DNA from: Diplolepis rosae
Taxonomy: Eukaryota; Arthropoda; Insecta; Hymenoptera; Diplolepididae
Assembly: GCA_030998225.1 (NCBI GenBank)
Contig: JAPYXD010000704.1
Coordinates: 10,044,001-10,108,000, forward strand
Direction of reading: 5' to 3'
DNA: 64,000 nt
The translations under genes and the position numbers were made by a program. Shown one piece after another: positions 11,485 through 22,364 of the stretch; within the stretch, counting starts at the first letter, position 1, and each line of letters opens with the position of its first letter. The notes below the pieces were generated by a model. That model worked only from the letters and a program-made list of their open reading frames with translations. It made no database searches and was not told the origin of the DNA.

Positions 11485-13550
11485 TTTTTTGCGTTTTTTA
11501 TTATAAATAACATTGATAATTTTAATAGAAGAAAATAAAAAGAAACTGACCCACTGCCAAAAAAAAAAAATGAGAAATTAACAAAAAAAGATTTCTAGAG
11601 TTTTATTGTCTAGTAAATGCACACAATCTTCAGAGATACTGGGATGCAGATATCTATACTGATTTTAATACCAGATCTACTAGACCAGTCAAAAAGACTG
11701 GTGGTATATTTCATTTAAAATTTTAAAAATGTTTATATATCAACATATTGTATGTCTTTTAAAGCAGGATATGAATGAATAAATAGATGAATGAGATAAA
11801 ATGAAATAGAAAATGAAAAGAAAACAAATTAAATAGATATATATAAAATGCTAGTAATTCTAGTGTTAATAAGCAAAGTTTGGATAAAAAAATATAATCT
11901 TCTGAGATTTTAATCTTCTAATGATAAAATCTATTTGAATATTTACCATCCTTTATTATTAAATAATATATGCGAAAGCATTTGAAGTATATGTACTTTT
12001 CGTAAGAGGTCAAGAGCAAAATATGTACTTAAAAAGTGTCTGGGAAATAAAATTTCCTGAAAGCTTTCATATTTCCTACACTACAGTATGAGTCAATATT
12101 ACTTTAATACCTGGAATGCAAATGGAATATAGGGAAAACTCGATATAACGGAATTACATTTATGCATTTCTAACGAAAATTGACAAAAAATCGTATAAAT
12201 TCCAGAGACCAAATCTTCGTAAAAATAAAATTCAAAACATTTGCAAAAGAACTGATGCCACTTAAAAAAATTATATATTTTCATTCCTATAGAATTAGGC
12301 TGATTCTAAAATATTTCCACTACGTAAAAGAATCAGAAAAGTCTATTGGAACTCTGTATCAAAAATTTACATCAAAACAAGAAAAACATTTTTTCAGTGA
12401 ATATCAGAGTTAAAAGTTTGTCCAATTTTATGTTGTAAGCGAAATTTACCGTCAGTTTAGTTTCGCAATTTTGCGTTTTTAATGCTTATTTTCACCTGTC
12501 AATATAATTTAAAGAAATCTTTGATCTCAATTTGTTAATTCCAATGGTATACTGTGTGTCTTTTTCGCGTCATTGTACATATTTACTTTTAGAAGCTTCA
12601 GTTCCCTGATGATTTAGTGTTACCAAATTCACGGGTCTTCTTTAAGGCTAGCCTTTATCTGTGTTTGCGTTTTCCTGAGATATTAATACTTAACTTTGAT
12701 ACTCTCACTATGAGCTATCAGAGGTGAATCTGATGAGGAATTACGATTTTTATAAGAACTATAGTGATGACTTGCCTTACAAATTTTTTCTATTAAAAAT
12801 GTATTATTAATAAAATATTTTCATAAAACTAAGATACACGCATTGAAACAAAATTTAGGATCAAAGAATTATTTTTAGAGGTGTTTTAAGAAGAGGCACC
12901 ATTGAGATTTAAACCCGTTGAAATTGAAATTACTAAAGAATGGTAATTTTTTAATAGCATTATTTTGGCAATAGAATTACGTCATGCAGTCAACAAAACT
13001 ATAAAAATTTTTATCGACAATGTGAAATTTTATTTTAAATTATTTCAGATATCGACAAATCCATGCGAGAGTTTTTTCGAAACCGTGATAAACACATACG
13101 AAAAAATTTCCGATGAAAAATAAAAAAAAATTGTAGATGAAAATATATGGATATAAGTGAAAAAAGTTTTCTTTATTTTCTATGAATTCATTTGTTTTTA
13201 ACAAAGGAAAATCATTTAGGTGCCTTTTTTACAACATTATAGTTTATAAATACACACTGTTTAGGAGTTTTGAACTTTGATTACTTGCTCCAAATAACAC
13301 TGTGCAAGATCTGATAGTTGTGTGTTGCATCTTCTGGAAAAATTTTGAAATTATATCCCGAGTATACATTTACACATTCGACATATAATTTCAGCAGTTT
13401 TTATTTTTTAGTAAAAGTTTTACTATCAACTTTAGGAAGCAATTACATATATGTCTGTGATATCGTTTTCAATGTATTTTACCCATATCCATCCATTCGT
13501 CCATACCTTATTAACTTTTTTGCGAGAAAGTATAACATTAATATATCGTC
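11485..13550. other. no gene seen (AT-rich)
   Basis: Contains poly-A/T runs and short open frames (12099-12284, 12180-12413) with no family resemblance. The first 100 bp are probably the remainder of the Penelope-type repeat. Confidence 0.5.
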
Positions 13551-13555
13551 TTATA

Positions 13556-14511
13556 TGAGGTCTGTCCGGAAAGTATCGGGCCTACCTTTATATCTCCGCG
13601 CCATAGTCTTCGAGCGACCTCTGCGGGGGATGAACGTCAACAGTAAAGCCTCACGAACCTATCGGTTGCTTGCTGACATCTGCCAGACGTATAGTTCATG
13701 CGCAGCGTGTCTTTGTTTACAAAGCTATTTTTGAGTTCAGTGGATTTTGTGATAGTTAAAAATGACTGAAAAACAAGATCAACGAATTTGCATCAAATTT
13801 TGTTTTCATAGCGCCTCCTTTGAAAATCCGATTTGCGGTACCTGTAGAGCGGGTTGAAATTACGATTTTCTTTACTTTCTCTACTTCATGGATTTTCAAC
13901 CCTAGGGTTGAAAGTCGCTGTTCTGTTGATAGTGATTCTCGTTCTGACCGACCTTCGACGACAAAAACATTGGATGATATTGAGCGGGTGCGACTTGCGA
14001 TTGAAGGTGATCGTCGATTAACTGTTCGTGAACAAGAAAATGATCTCGGAATACCGAAAACTACTGTTGGGGAAATTTTGAACAAGATTTTAGGAATGAC
14101 TCGCGTGTGTGCGGTGACTGGCTTCTTCACCACGATAACGCGCCAGCGCATTCATCGAATCTTGTGCAGCTATTTCTGAGTAAACACAGTATCGCATTTA
14201 TTCGACAACCTCCGTAAAGTCCCGACATAGCCCCCTGTGACTTTTGGCTGTTTAGAAAACTCAAAAAACCACTCAAAAGACAGCGATTCGATGAAAAAAC
14301 GATGGTTGAAAATAATACGACGAGCGTACTTAAGACCATCCCTAAAAGTGAGTTCCAGTGAGTTCCAGTGAGTTTCCAGTGGAAACATCGCTGGAACCGT
14401 GTTATTCAATCAAGTGGAGATTACTTTGAAGGATGCCACCCGCCCGATGATGAAGAATAACGCCAGCGCGGGGATATAAAGGTAGGCCCGATACTTTCCG
14501 GACAGACCTCG
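13556..14511 (+). mobile_element. internally deleted mariner, copy 1
   Basis: The near-perfect TIR is about 45 bp (left GAGGTCTGTCCGGAAAGTAT... to TATCTCCGCG; right the complement), with TA duplications at 13554-13555 and 14512-14513. The same TIR bounds 58644-61676. Length is 956 bp against about 1.3 kb for a complete mariner. Confidence 0.95.
13761..14460 (+). pseudogene. mariner transposase (DD34D), deleted
   Basis: It starts MTEKQDQRICIKFCF, then is scrambled from about 13808 to 13930 relative to the copy at 60299. It resumes with RPSTTKTLDDIERVRLAIEG (linker and second HTH, ending GIPKTTVGEILNKILGM). The segment with the first catalytic Asp is deleted. The second (HHDNAPAHSSN) and third (SPDIAPCDFWLF) catalytic Asp survive, 34 residues apart. 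One stop interrupts PP*SPD. The end reads CHPPDDEE, stop at 14460. Confidence 0.9.
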
Positions 14512-14514
14512 TAT

Positions 14515-15155
14515 ATGTTAAAACTACCCAAGTGATTGGACGTTTTTGGAAATTCACCCAAGAAAAATTTCGTGAATCGAAAACAGTATAATGTTTAGTG
14601 TTTCTAAAATTTTACTAGCCACTATAATGCTCACATTACATCAAAAAGTCCTAAGCGATTCAATCGGCAGTAATTTTTAGACGTGTATACAACAGGTTTC
14701 GAATTTCGTCTTTATTGCTTCTTTTTTTCTTTCTATTATTTCTTCATTTTCCTCTACTATTAGTTCCTTTTAGTCTGTAGTGCATATTTACCCAAAGCAA
14801 ACTATGCAAAGAAATGCTTATTACTAATCATGGAGAACCATTCAATGCATGCATACATTGTTCTTACGAACATAGGTACATATTGTAACTATGAACAAAT
14901 CAACACATACTGACAATTATTATTGCCAAAATTCACGTCCTCAGTTGTTATACAAAATTCTTTTGAATTTGAATGGTTTTCTTAGGTAGTATCTATGCCT
15001 TATTTTCAACATGAACATGAACATCACTTTATGGAACAAACGTTGGAAAAAAGTATTACTGTAGATTTAAATAATAGTGGTGAAGTTATTGAACAAAAGA
15101 AGAAATCCCCTGCGACTCTGTAGAAGCAACTAATCTTCCCGAAAACAATGATGCT
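14515..15155. other. no gene seen
   Basis: AT-rich DNA. The part from about 15000 to 15155 has a short coding-like composition but I recognise nothing. Confidence 0.45.
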
Positions 15156-15159
15156 CCCG

Positions 15160-15400
15160 CTGAAAATCAGTCGTACATCCCGAGTCGAAATCCTGAGACT
15201 CGCCTCAATCTCTGCAGTCGAGATTAAGGCAAATATGTAACGATGGCTACGAGAATTTAAGAAGAGAATCTATAAATGTTGCGTATTCATAGTTAAGTCT
15301 CTTGTAGTCATCAAAAACTGCATATATTACCTGTTTCCCGTTTTTCGATGGTGAGGCGATGCCCAACTCTATAGAAACTCATGTCGTAAAATAGTCGCCT
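15160..15400 (-). repeat. dispersed repeat alpha, copy 1
   Basis: Its reverse complement is collinear with 32815-33015. Shared phrases are TTCTATAGAGTTGG, CATCGCCTCACC, AACATTTATAGA, CTCGACTG/ACAG and GACTCGGG. It belongs with block gamma (15705-15862) in the same orientation. The order gamma then alpha is also that of the 30.4-33.0 kb copy, so these are probably parts of one larger unclassified element. Confidence 0.8.
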
Positions 15401-15704
15401 CGGTCTCCTTACGCCCTCTTTTTACCTTCGCTCTTGCTTCATGCAGAAAAAGCCTACTATTCATACCATTAGTTTTCATAATTTACCATTACTTATCAAA
15501 ATTAACAAATTGACATTGACAACTGAATTCTCGTTGGCATAAAGGTCAAAACCAAAGAACTTGAGTAAAAGTCAATGATTGTATTTGAATTATTTTATTG
15601 TATTTAGAATTGAGTAAACTCGGTTATAATAAAATAAAATTCACCAGTCCTAGTGTTTTTAATAAATTAACTTGATCATACATGCATGATTATACATGCA
15701 TATT

Positions 15705-15862
15705 ACTCATTGCAACTATGTACATACATCTTCTCCAAATAATTAAACATAATTTCTTGAACTCTAATGTTTCTAATCATCGAGTTAGAATTTTTAATAT
15801 CACTTTGCTCTCGTTTCACTATCACTTCGTACTTGTTCTTCTCAGCGCTTAACTTATAAACA
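15705..15862 (-). repeat. dispersed repeat gamma, copy 1
   Basis: The reverse complement matches 30395-30560 (shared GATAGTGAAACGAGAGC, AAGTGATATT, GTTGCAATGAGTAATATGCAT). No protein is recognisable. Confidence 0.8.
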
Positions 15863-15973
15863 CGGTGTTTTTATACGACCAAAAAGTTTGCCGGATTTGA
15901 CGCTAAAAAGTACGTACGTAGTTTCATTCCTCGAGCCTCAAATAACTCAAAACCGTTAACCCCAAAATCGTAG

Positions 15974-18342
15974 CTGCTTCTTTTTTCGAGATATCCTTAC
16001 AGAAAGGTTATTGCTTGGTAAATGATGAATTGATGTAATAAATAAATATTTTGATGAGTTTATGCTTGATTATATAAATTTCACAAGTAATTCCAATATC
16101 TAAATGTATGATTTTGCGTAAGCAGAATATTAGCGCAATGCCTAAATAAATGTATCAGTTAAGCTTTTTGTCAAAAAATTTTAATATTTATTAGAAAACC
16201 AAAGCTAAAAGCGAAGAAAATTTGAAGACTGCTCTTTTCTCGTATCGTAAAACCTGTATAATATCATATTGAAGAATCTGTGTTTATGTTTACATTCGAA
16301 TATATTCCGGACCGTTTCCGAGAATCGCAGCTCCTTACTAAACCTTGTCTAAATTTCCCGATTATTATATTCTTTCGTTCGTGTTTACAATCAGTTGCTC
16401 GTCCGCATGAGCACGTGGATTCAAGTTATATCAAATGTGCTCCTACATACAAATACCCGACATTGAATAGTTTTTGGTTTATTATTTGTCATTCGAGTCA
16501 ACGGTGATAATGTATATCGAAGCAAAGTAGTGATCGCCGTGCCATTATGCCTGCTCATCCAAGTACAAAATGCTCTCACAAAGAAAATCGAAGCAAAATT
16601 TGTGGGCCATGTGGAAAAAAACTGGTTATTGGAAAGAAAAGATTAGTAACTTTCGATTAACAGAAAATCATGAAAGTGATCTAGAAGTTACTAAAAAAAA
16701 GTACGACTTGAATGACTGCAGATTTCCTACAAGCATTTGTACTACATGTCGACTGAGTTTATCCGAAAGAGAAAACAATAATGACAGGAGGCCACTCCAA
16801 GCGATGCCAAATTACGAAGACATCATACTTCCTAAAAATTATATGATCATCCAATACATCAACAGGAGAAGTACGCAACTGCTACATATGTTTGACAGGT
16901 AAATTTACAAGCCTTTGCAATAATATAGTTGCACCAAGAATAAAAAAAGATTTGACAACAAAAAATAATAGTTTCAAATGGATTTTTAGATTCTCATAAT
17001 TCAAAAGTAAAGAAACTGCCTTAAAGCAATAACCCCCACTCAAAATAAAAAAAATTGGCTGTGTTAAAATTGTGCAATGTGTGTAAGAGTGAAGTGCATA
17101 AGGGTAAAAAGCACGTTTGTAGCACGCGTGATCATGTTGTTCGAGCTAATAATGTGACGAAGCTTGTAGATACGTTAAATGATGATCAGAAAGAGCATGT
17201 CGCTTCAAAAATTATTAGTGAAAAAGCTGCAGTTGTTGGCAAAGGTTCTCTCACTTTGCGTACCCGAGGTCGTAAAAAACGTATATATCTCACGGAAAAA
17301 AAGGCTGACGTATTTTTTTCGTTAGAAAATTTACACAATTATCATACTGATACTGGATATTCAGCTCGACGGATGAATAGGTTAGCAAAATTTATTCGAC
17401 ACTCTGCTGGCAGAAAATCTGTGCCTTCTAATAATTCAAGTCATATCACGGAAGAGAAAGACACAGAAATTCTCGATAAATGTATTATTGCAGAGCTTCA
17501 TGTAATGCAAGGTTTTGTTAATCATTTGTTTTAAGACGGCCTGGTACCTTTTGTAGGTAGAGAAAAAACTCTGCTTTGGCCTACAAAATTGAAGCTAATA
17601 TCAAAGGAATAACATGGTGAAATATTTGAAGAAAATGCTTGTAGGCGATTATTAAAGGAAGCTGACAAATTTGATGATAAAAGAAATTTACAAAGATATC
17701 AGTATATTTGCTTTGACACCATACATTACTGCATTCAAGATGATGGACAAGATTGTGAATTCATGCTTCCCGTTAAAAAGACTCGAAGCAATTGAGAATA
17801 TAAGAAAATTAATTACCGAATCACACAAAGCATTATTGGCCACAAGAGTATCCGAGACTCTAAAAATCCACGTTCTTCTACAGCATCTCTATCAGTGCTT
17901 AGAACAAATAGATTTAAAACAAGGTTTAGGGCTCTGGTCTGAACAAGCAAGTGAATCGGCTCATCGAGAGTTTCTTAAGTTTTGGGAAAGACGAAAAGTT
18001 AATTTGATAACACACATTTCATATCCGCAAAAATTCGAAAGAAGCGACGCTTGAATTTTCATCACCCATATATGAAGTGTGTTAAGCATTTTGTTTCCAT
18101 GAAAATAAATTTTGTTGACTTGTTTGATTATTTAAAAAAATTTTTTTATTGGGTCAACCATGTCACCACGTCCTTGTCGTTGATCCTGGGTTCAAAGCTA
18201 AAAGTGGCATTCTAAATAATCGATAATTTAGTTGTGAAATTCAAATAATCAAGCTTAAACTCATCAAAATTCTTATTTAATACATCAATTCATGATTTTC
18301 AAAGAAATGACCTTTCTGTAAAGATATCTCGAAAAAGCGAAG
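15974..18342 (+). mobile_element. unclassified TIR element encoding a Cys-rich protein
   Basis: Left 15974-16084 and right 18234-18342 are about 110 bp inverted repeats at roughly 80% identity by eye (shared TTTCGAGATATC, ACAGAAAGGT, ATGAATTGATGTA, GATGAGTTTAAGC-type words). They enclose the broken Cys-rich gene at 16547-18053. Outer sequence does not match between the two sides, so either the ends are here or the tips have decayed. I see no target duplication. The arrangement says DNA transposon, but the protein is not one of the named transposases I know. A Mutator-like remnant begins within 80 bp of the right end and could be a neighbouring insertion. Confidence 0.65.
16547..18053 (+). pseudogene. 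Cys-rich repeat-family protein, frameshifted
   Basis: Start ATG 16547. The frame reads MPAHPSTKCSHKENRSKICG then PCGKKL, shifts near 16650, and continues RLTENHES... to FPTSICTTCRLSLSE and PLQAMPNYEDIILPK. After a decayed gap, 17055-17534 holds a second Cys module (LCNVCKSEVHKGKKHVC) and a basic region, ending ELHVMQGFVNHLF*DGLVPF with an in-frame stop. GREKTLLWP and an ENAC motif follow. After another shift, 17671-18053 ends LKIHVLLQHLYQ...LWSEQASESAHREFLKFW. From memory this order (CxxC pair, PNYEDI, CK.C.....H.C, EL/DLH.LQG..NH, SEQA.ES.H..F) is a multicopy invertebrate protein family usually left uncharacterised. TIRs outside it suggest it is transposon-encoded. Function unknown; this copy is dead. 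Confidence 0.7.
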
Positions 18343-18418
18343 GCAAGGACTTCAGCTCAGGATGTTACCTAAAAAGACCGTTCGCATTTAAAAGAAATTT
18401 GATACACTAATCAAACAA

Positions 18419-19230
18419 GTGAATGTCGGCAATAATAATAATGAATATTTTTTCATTGATATGTACCAGATGAATGATTTATCCAAAATCAAGTGTGTGA
18501 CTTGCGATAGAGCTTCTTTGAAATTTAGCCTAAATTTTGTACGTAGAATAATAATATCCGCTGCCTTTATGTACATTGGAAAAGGATACGCAGGCATTGA
18601 ACAGTTTTTCATGTTTATGAACATAAATTCTTTTACGCAGTCCGTTTTCGATGCCTTTGTGAAGTCACTGGCTGGTAGTATTGATAAGGTCACACAAGTA
18701 ATGTTAAATAAATTTCGGTCGCTGGTAAAGGAAAATTGCAAGAGAAATAAAGATCTAGTAGGGGAAAGTACCACAGAAGTAAAAGAGGCTGAAGTATAAG
18801 GAAGAGAAGGAAACGAAGAAGAAGAGAAAGAGAAGGAATCAGAAAAAATGATAAATTCTAAACATTGCAGTCAGTTACGATGGGAATGGGCTTACTCGAG
18901 GTTATAGATCGAAACATGGAGTTGGTTTTGCTACTGAACTAGAAACTGGATTCGTTATGGATTTTGATATCATAACAATATTTTGTTTTGCATGTTCTAT
19001 AGCAGCAGATAAATTAGGTGAAAATTCACCAGAGTAAACTGCATGGCAAGAAAGACATGCTTATTTCTGCTGAACAAATCACTTAGGATCTTTTGGAGTA
19101 ATGGAAACGTCGATAGTGGAAGTTATTTGGAAATGTTTAGTACAATACGGTTTTTGATTTACAACATTGCTATCAGATGGAGATGCAAAAACTTTCAATC
19201 TCCTGATCAGCCTAAATATATGCAACTAAA
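18419..19230 (+). pseudogene. Mutator-like (MULE) transposase remnant
   Basis: The first frame (18419-18799) corresponds to the N-terminal part, with LSLNFVRRIIISAAFMYIGK-like sequence (IGKGYAGIEQFF). A frame change near 18845 leads to LNIAVSYDGNGLTRGYRSKH, then GVGFATELETGFVMDFDI, a Cys pair (FCFAC), GSFGVMETS and TLLSDGDAKTFN. SYDG and LSDGDAKT match the catalytic-Asp neighbourhoods of the Mutator-like transposase domain common in insect genomes. At least three stops and a frameshift inactivate it. No terminal repeats were found. It lies just beyond the TIR element at 15974-18342. Confidence 0.75.
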
Positions 19231-19261
19231 TACTAAACTAAATACAAAAATAATTAAATAC

Positions 19262-20378
19262 AATTGAAATAGTCTGACCCTCGGAGCGCACAAAAAAAGC
19301 CGCGAACGTGTTTGTACTGCTCAAAACGTTTTACTTGTGTAGGACCAAGTAAAAAAAAAAAATTATGCTTTAGCGAATAATATAATCTATTCTATAAAAT
19401 GTATGATTATAGCAGTATTTTGAAAAAAAATATCACCTAATTATTTCATATTCATAATATGTTAATGAATATTGTGATGTATATCTCGTAATAAATCGAG
19501 ATTTAAAAAATTTAAAAATTTAAATTAAAAATAAATTTCTAAATCTTGTCAAAATACATCTGTTTGTCACGCAGTATTTTTTGATCTTGCTGAAAATTTC
19601 TGAAATAAAAGATTGACTAAGTAAATTTGCAAAAACCTACAATCAATGGTTTGCAAAAATATATCAATCATGGTTTCTTGGAAATCATTTTTAAACTTTA
19701 TAGAATTATTACTATATTACAAATTAATATAATTACTAATATTACACCAAATTTTCATACATTGAATCACTATATATGCTTACTTTTGCAAGTCTAAAAA
19801 ATAATACTCTAATGATATCATTTCTGATTTATGTGCATCACAATTTTGTATCGAATTCCTTCAAAATATATATTCATATGATCTTTATTATGATTTACCT
19901 ACAGATTAAATGTTTTCGAAATTTCCCTACTTTTTTGTTACAATTTTAACTCCTTGCATTATGCAAGAAAAAATGTATAGATTTATAATGATAATTCAAT
20001 GCGATTCTGTAGAATCTTAGCTCTAAAATGAGCCCAAGAACATTAAAAAACGTTGATTACTTCGAAAGTTATTTAAAGTTTAAGAAAGCATTGAAATCTT
20101 GACTATTTCTGCAATAACTTCTTCAAAATTTAACAACACGAATTCCTGCTGGGTTCATTTTATGAAGAATTTTGGTAGCTTTAAATTTAATAAAGAGGAC
20201 AAATTTTTTCACTTATATAATTCAAATTAGGATAATTTAAGCAATTATCGAAAAACAGGTGGCCGGACAATTCTGATCGGTACTGTAATTGCAAAGAAAG
20301 GTATTTATGAGCTTCATTTAAAATTCGTAAAAATGAGGCTAATGCTTCATTTTGGACAGTAGAACGAGTAGATTTATC
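19262..20378. other. no gene seen (AT-rich)
   Basis: No family resemblance, TIR or repeat noted; only short open frames. Confidence 0.5.
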
Positions 20379-20429
20379 TATTAGGTGTACAACTTTACTT
20401 CCGTCATTGAATGCTCTCAAGTACATACG

Positions 20430-20931
20430 GTGAGGCTGCTCTTAGTGAAAGAACGTATCATGAGTGGTTTCAACGCTTCAAGGGCGGAGATTTTGATGTC
20501 AAGGACCGGAATGGCGGTGGAAAAGAGAAAATTTTCGAAGATTCCAAATTGGAGGCATTATTTGCTGAAGACTCGTGCTAAACGCAAGAAGAATTGGCAG
20601 AATCATTGGAAGTGACTCAACAAGCCATTTCAAAATGCCTTGAAGCCATGGGAATGATTCAGAAGCAAGGAAATTGTGTTCCGTGAGAGTTGAAGCCAAA
20701 AGATGTTAAACGGCGTTTCTTTGCTTGTAGCCAGCTTCTTTAAAGACAGAATCGGAAGAAGTTTTCACATCACATTGTGACCGGCGACGAAAAGTGGATC
20801 CACTACGATAATCTCAAGCGCAGAAAATCATGGGGAATACCCGGACATACCTCCACATCAACGGCCAGACCGAATATTCTCGGTGCCAAGGTTATGCTCT
20901 GTATTTGGTAGGACCAACTCGATGTAGTGTA
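20430..20931 (+). pseudogene. mellifera-type mariner transposase fragment
   Basis: The true frame reads GEAALSERTYHEWFQRFKGG, then DFDVKDRNGGGKEKIFEDSK, a second HTH (EELAESLEVTQQAISKCLEA), and HHIVTGDEKWIHYDN, which holds the first catalytic Asp. WGIPGHTSTSTARPN and VMLCIW follow before the interruption. Stops occur at DSC*TQ, VP*EL, LL*RQ and W*DQ. The longer open frame at 20385-20615 is a shadow of this one. Confidence 0.85.
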
Positions 20932-21393
20932 CATTTTGTCAAAAAAGTACCGGGAATTGGTCAATAAAACACAAAATATTTATTAGCTATCCAAATTTAT
21001 TTTATTACCTTCAAAGTAGGCAAATCTTCCACAACATCTCGACCGCTTTTGAATGCACTGTAACACTCACATGCACGTGTTTTTGATAAAGTCGATTCAC
21101 CGAAAGCCTTCTGTAACATTTTTTTCAGCGATTCCGCACACGAAATTCCATTTGCAATGCAAAATTTGAGACAAATTCTTTATTCGATATTCTTATCCAT
21201 TGGAAAAATCGCAAAACACACTTGAGATAAACTGACAACATCGAGCACTGTGAACAAACTAAATGACAGATCGCGCTCGAACTTCACGTCAGTATAGAGG
21301 ACAGTGGTACCAACTTAGCGTCAAAAAGATTTTGACAATCTCTTTCAGCGGGCTTTTCGAATGTTCAATTCCCGGTACTTTTTCGACAGAATG
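20932..21393 (-). mobile_element. cecropia-type mariner deletion derivative inside another mariner
   Basis: TIR CATTTTGTCAAAAAAGTACC at the left; right end complementary (GGTACTTTTTCGACAGAATG). TA duplications lie at 20930-20931 and 21394-21395. The minus strand encodes the N-terminus only (FCIANGISCAESLKKMLQKA then FGESTLSKTRACEC, SGRDVVEDLPTLK). The rest is deleted. Removing it brings VVY and YFELL of the host mariner close together. Confidence 0.9.
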
Positions 21394-21481
21394 TATATTT
21401 TTCGCAAAGCACGCAGTATATAAGTACTTCGAGCTCCTGTTGAGCAATACTAAGGACGTCCATTTACGACCGGCATTTTCA

Positions 21482-21864
21482 TATTATATCTGTTTTCATT
21501 CCTTAGGCCCTACTTTTGTTCTTTACGTCCGCTGAACAGCTGTGACAATATGGGTTACATTTTTCCAATGTGCTTCGATGGCACGCATCCTACATTTTTG
21601 ACATGGCTAATATTCATATACGAAATTTCAAATTTCTCACCGAGTAAGTACTATATTTTTACATATTATTAATATAACATGTTCATAGTCCGCCGAGTCG
21701 CAAATTGACACTCTTTGTACCGCTCTACATATACTGGAAACACTTTGTCAGGACGTATTTTGCAAAAAATGTCGTATGTGCTACAGAGCTCGACCATTTT
21801 ATGACTTGACGGATGTATTCAGTCCTCACCCCGAAATGCGTGCCTTAGATCCTAGCAACACAAT
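21482..21864. other. no gene seen
   Basis: Moderately GC-balanced DNA, possibly more mariner debris, but nothing recognisable. Confidence 0.4.
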
Positions 21865-21865
21865 A

Positions 21866-22360
21866 CGAGGTCTGTTAAAAAAATAAGGTGAATTTTCATT
21901 TTTTTCGAAAAATATTAGTTTATTCATGAATTCCTATGTTGTCCCCTTCAAAACAATCCCCCTGAGATACAATACACTTGTGCTAGCGTTTTTTCCAATC
22001 CTCGAAGCACTTCTCATATGCACATTTTGTTATGTGATTAAGCTCTCTTAGCGATTCGGTTTCTATCTCCTCAATCGTGGCAAAACGTCGACCTTTCAAG
22101 GGTCTCTTCAATCTTTGGAACAGGAAAAAGTTACAGGGGGCTAAATCTGATGAATACGGTGGCTGAGGCATGATTACCGTGTTGTTTTTGCAATTTTGGA
22201 ACGAACTTCGCTGCCAGACGCTTCAAACCCAAAATATCCGCAAAAATTGCATGGCATGAGCCAACCGATATGCCGGCATCCTCAGCAACTTCTCTAATAG
22301 TGATTCGACGATTCTCCATAACAATTTTCTTCACTGCTTCAGTGTTTTCATTAGTTATTG
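21866..22360 (-). mobile_element. mariner fragment with one TIR (left end on + strand)
   Basis: It starts CGAGGTCTGTTAAAAAAATA after TA (21864-21865). The minus strand encodes the transposase N-terminal HTH (NENTEAVKKIVMENRRITIR ... CHAIFADILGLKRLAAKF, about 22360-22190). After a large deletion the C-terminal part follows (YSSDLAPCNFFLFQRLKRPL, 22171-21983). The third catalytic Asp is Asn (PCNFF), and the first two Asp are deleted. The other TIR is absent because the sequence passes into an R1 LINE at about 22365. Confidence 0.88.
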
Positions 22361-22364
22361 CAAG

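Larger units (their letters stand above)
20381..21480 (+). mobile_element. mellifera-type mariner, deleted and interrupted
   Basis: The left TIR TTAGGTGTACAACTTTACTT starts after TA (20379-20380), as in 40665. An internal deletion joins the leader to coding sequence at about 20425. A second mariner (20932-21393) sits inside it. The frame resumes near 21425 (YKYFELLLSNTKD) on the far side, with about 30 bp of extra sequence (21396-21420) that neither element explains. The 3' half and right TIR are missing. Confidence 0.85.

Noticed and set aside
18388..18774. 128-codon minus-strand frame
   Set aside because: Antisense of the Mutator-like remnant, which carries recognisable motifs on the plus strand.
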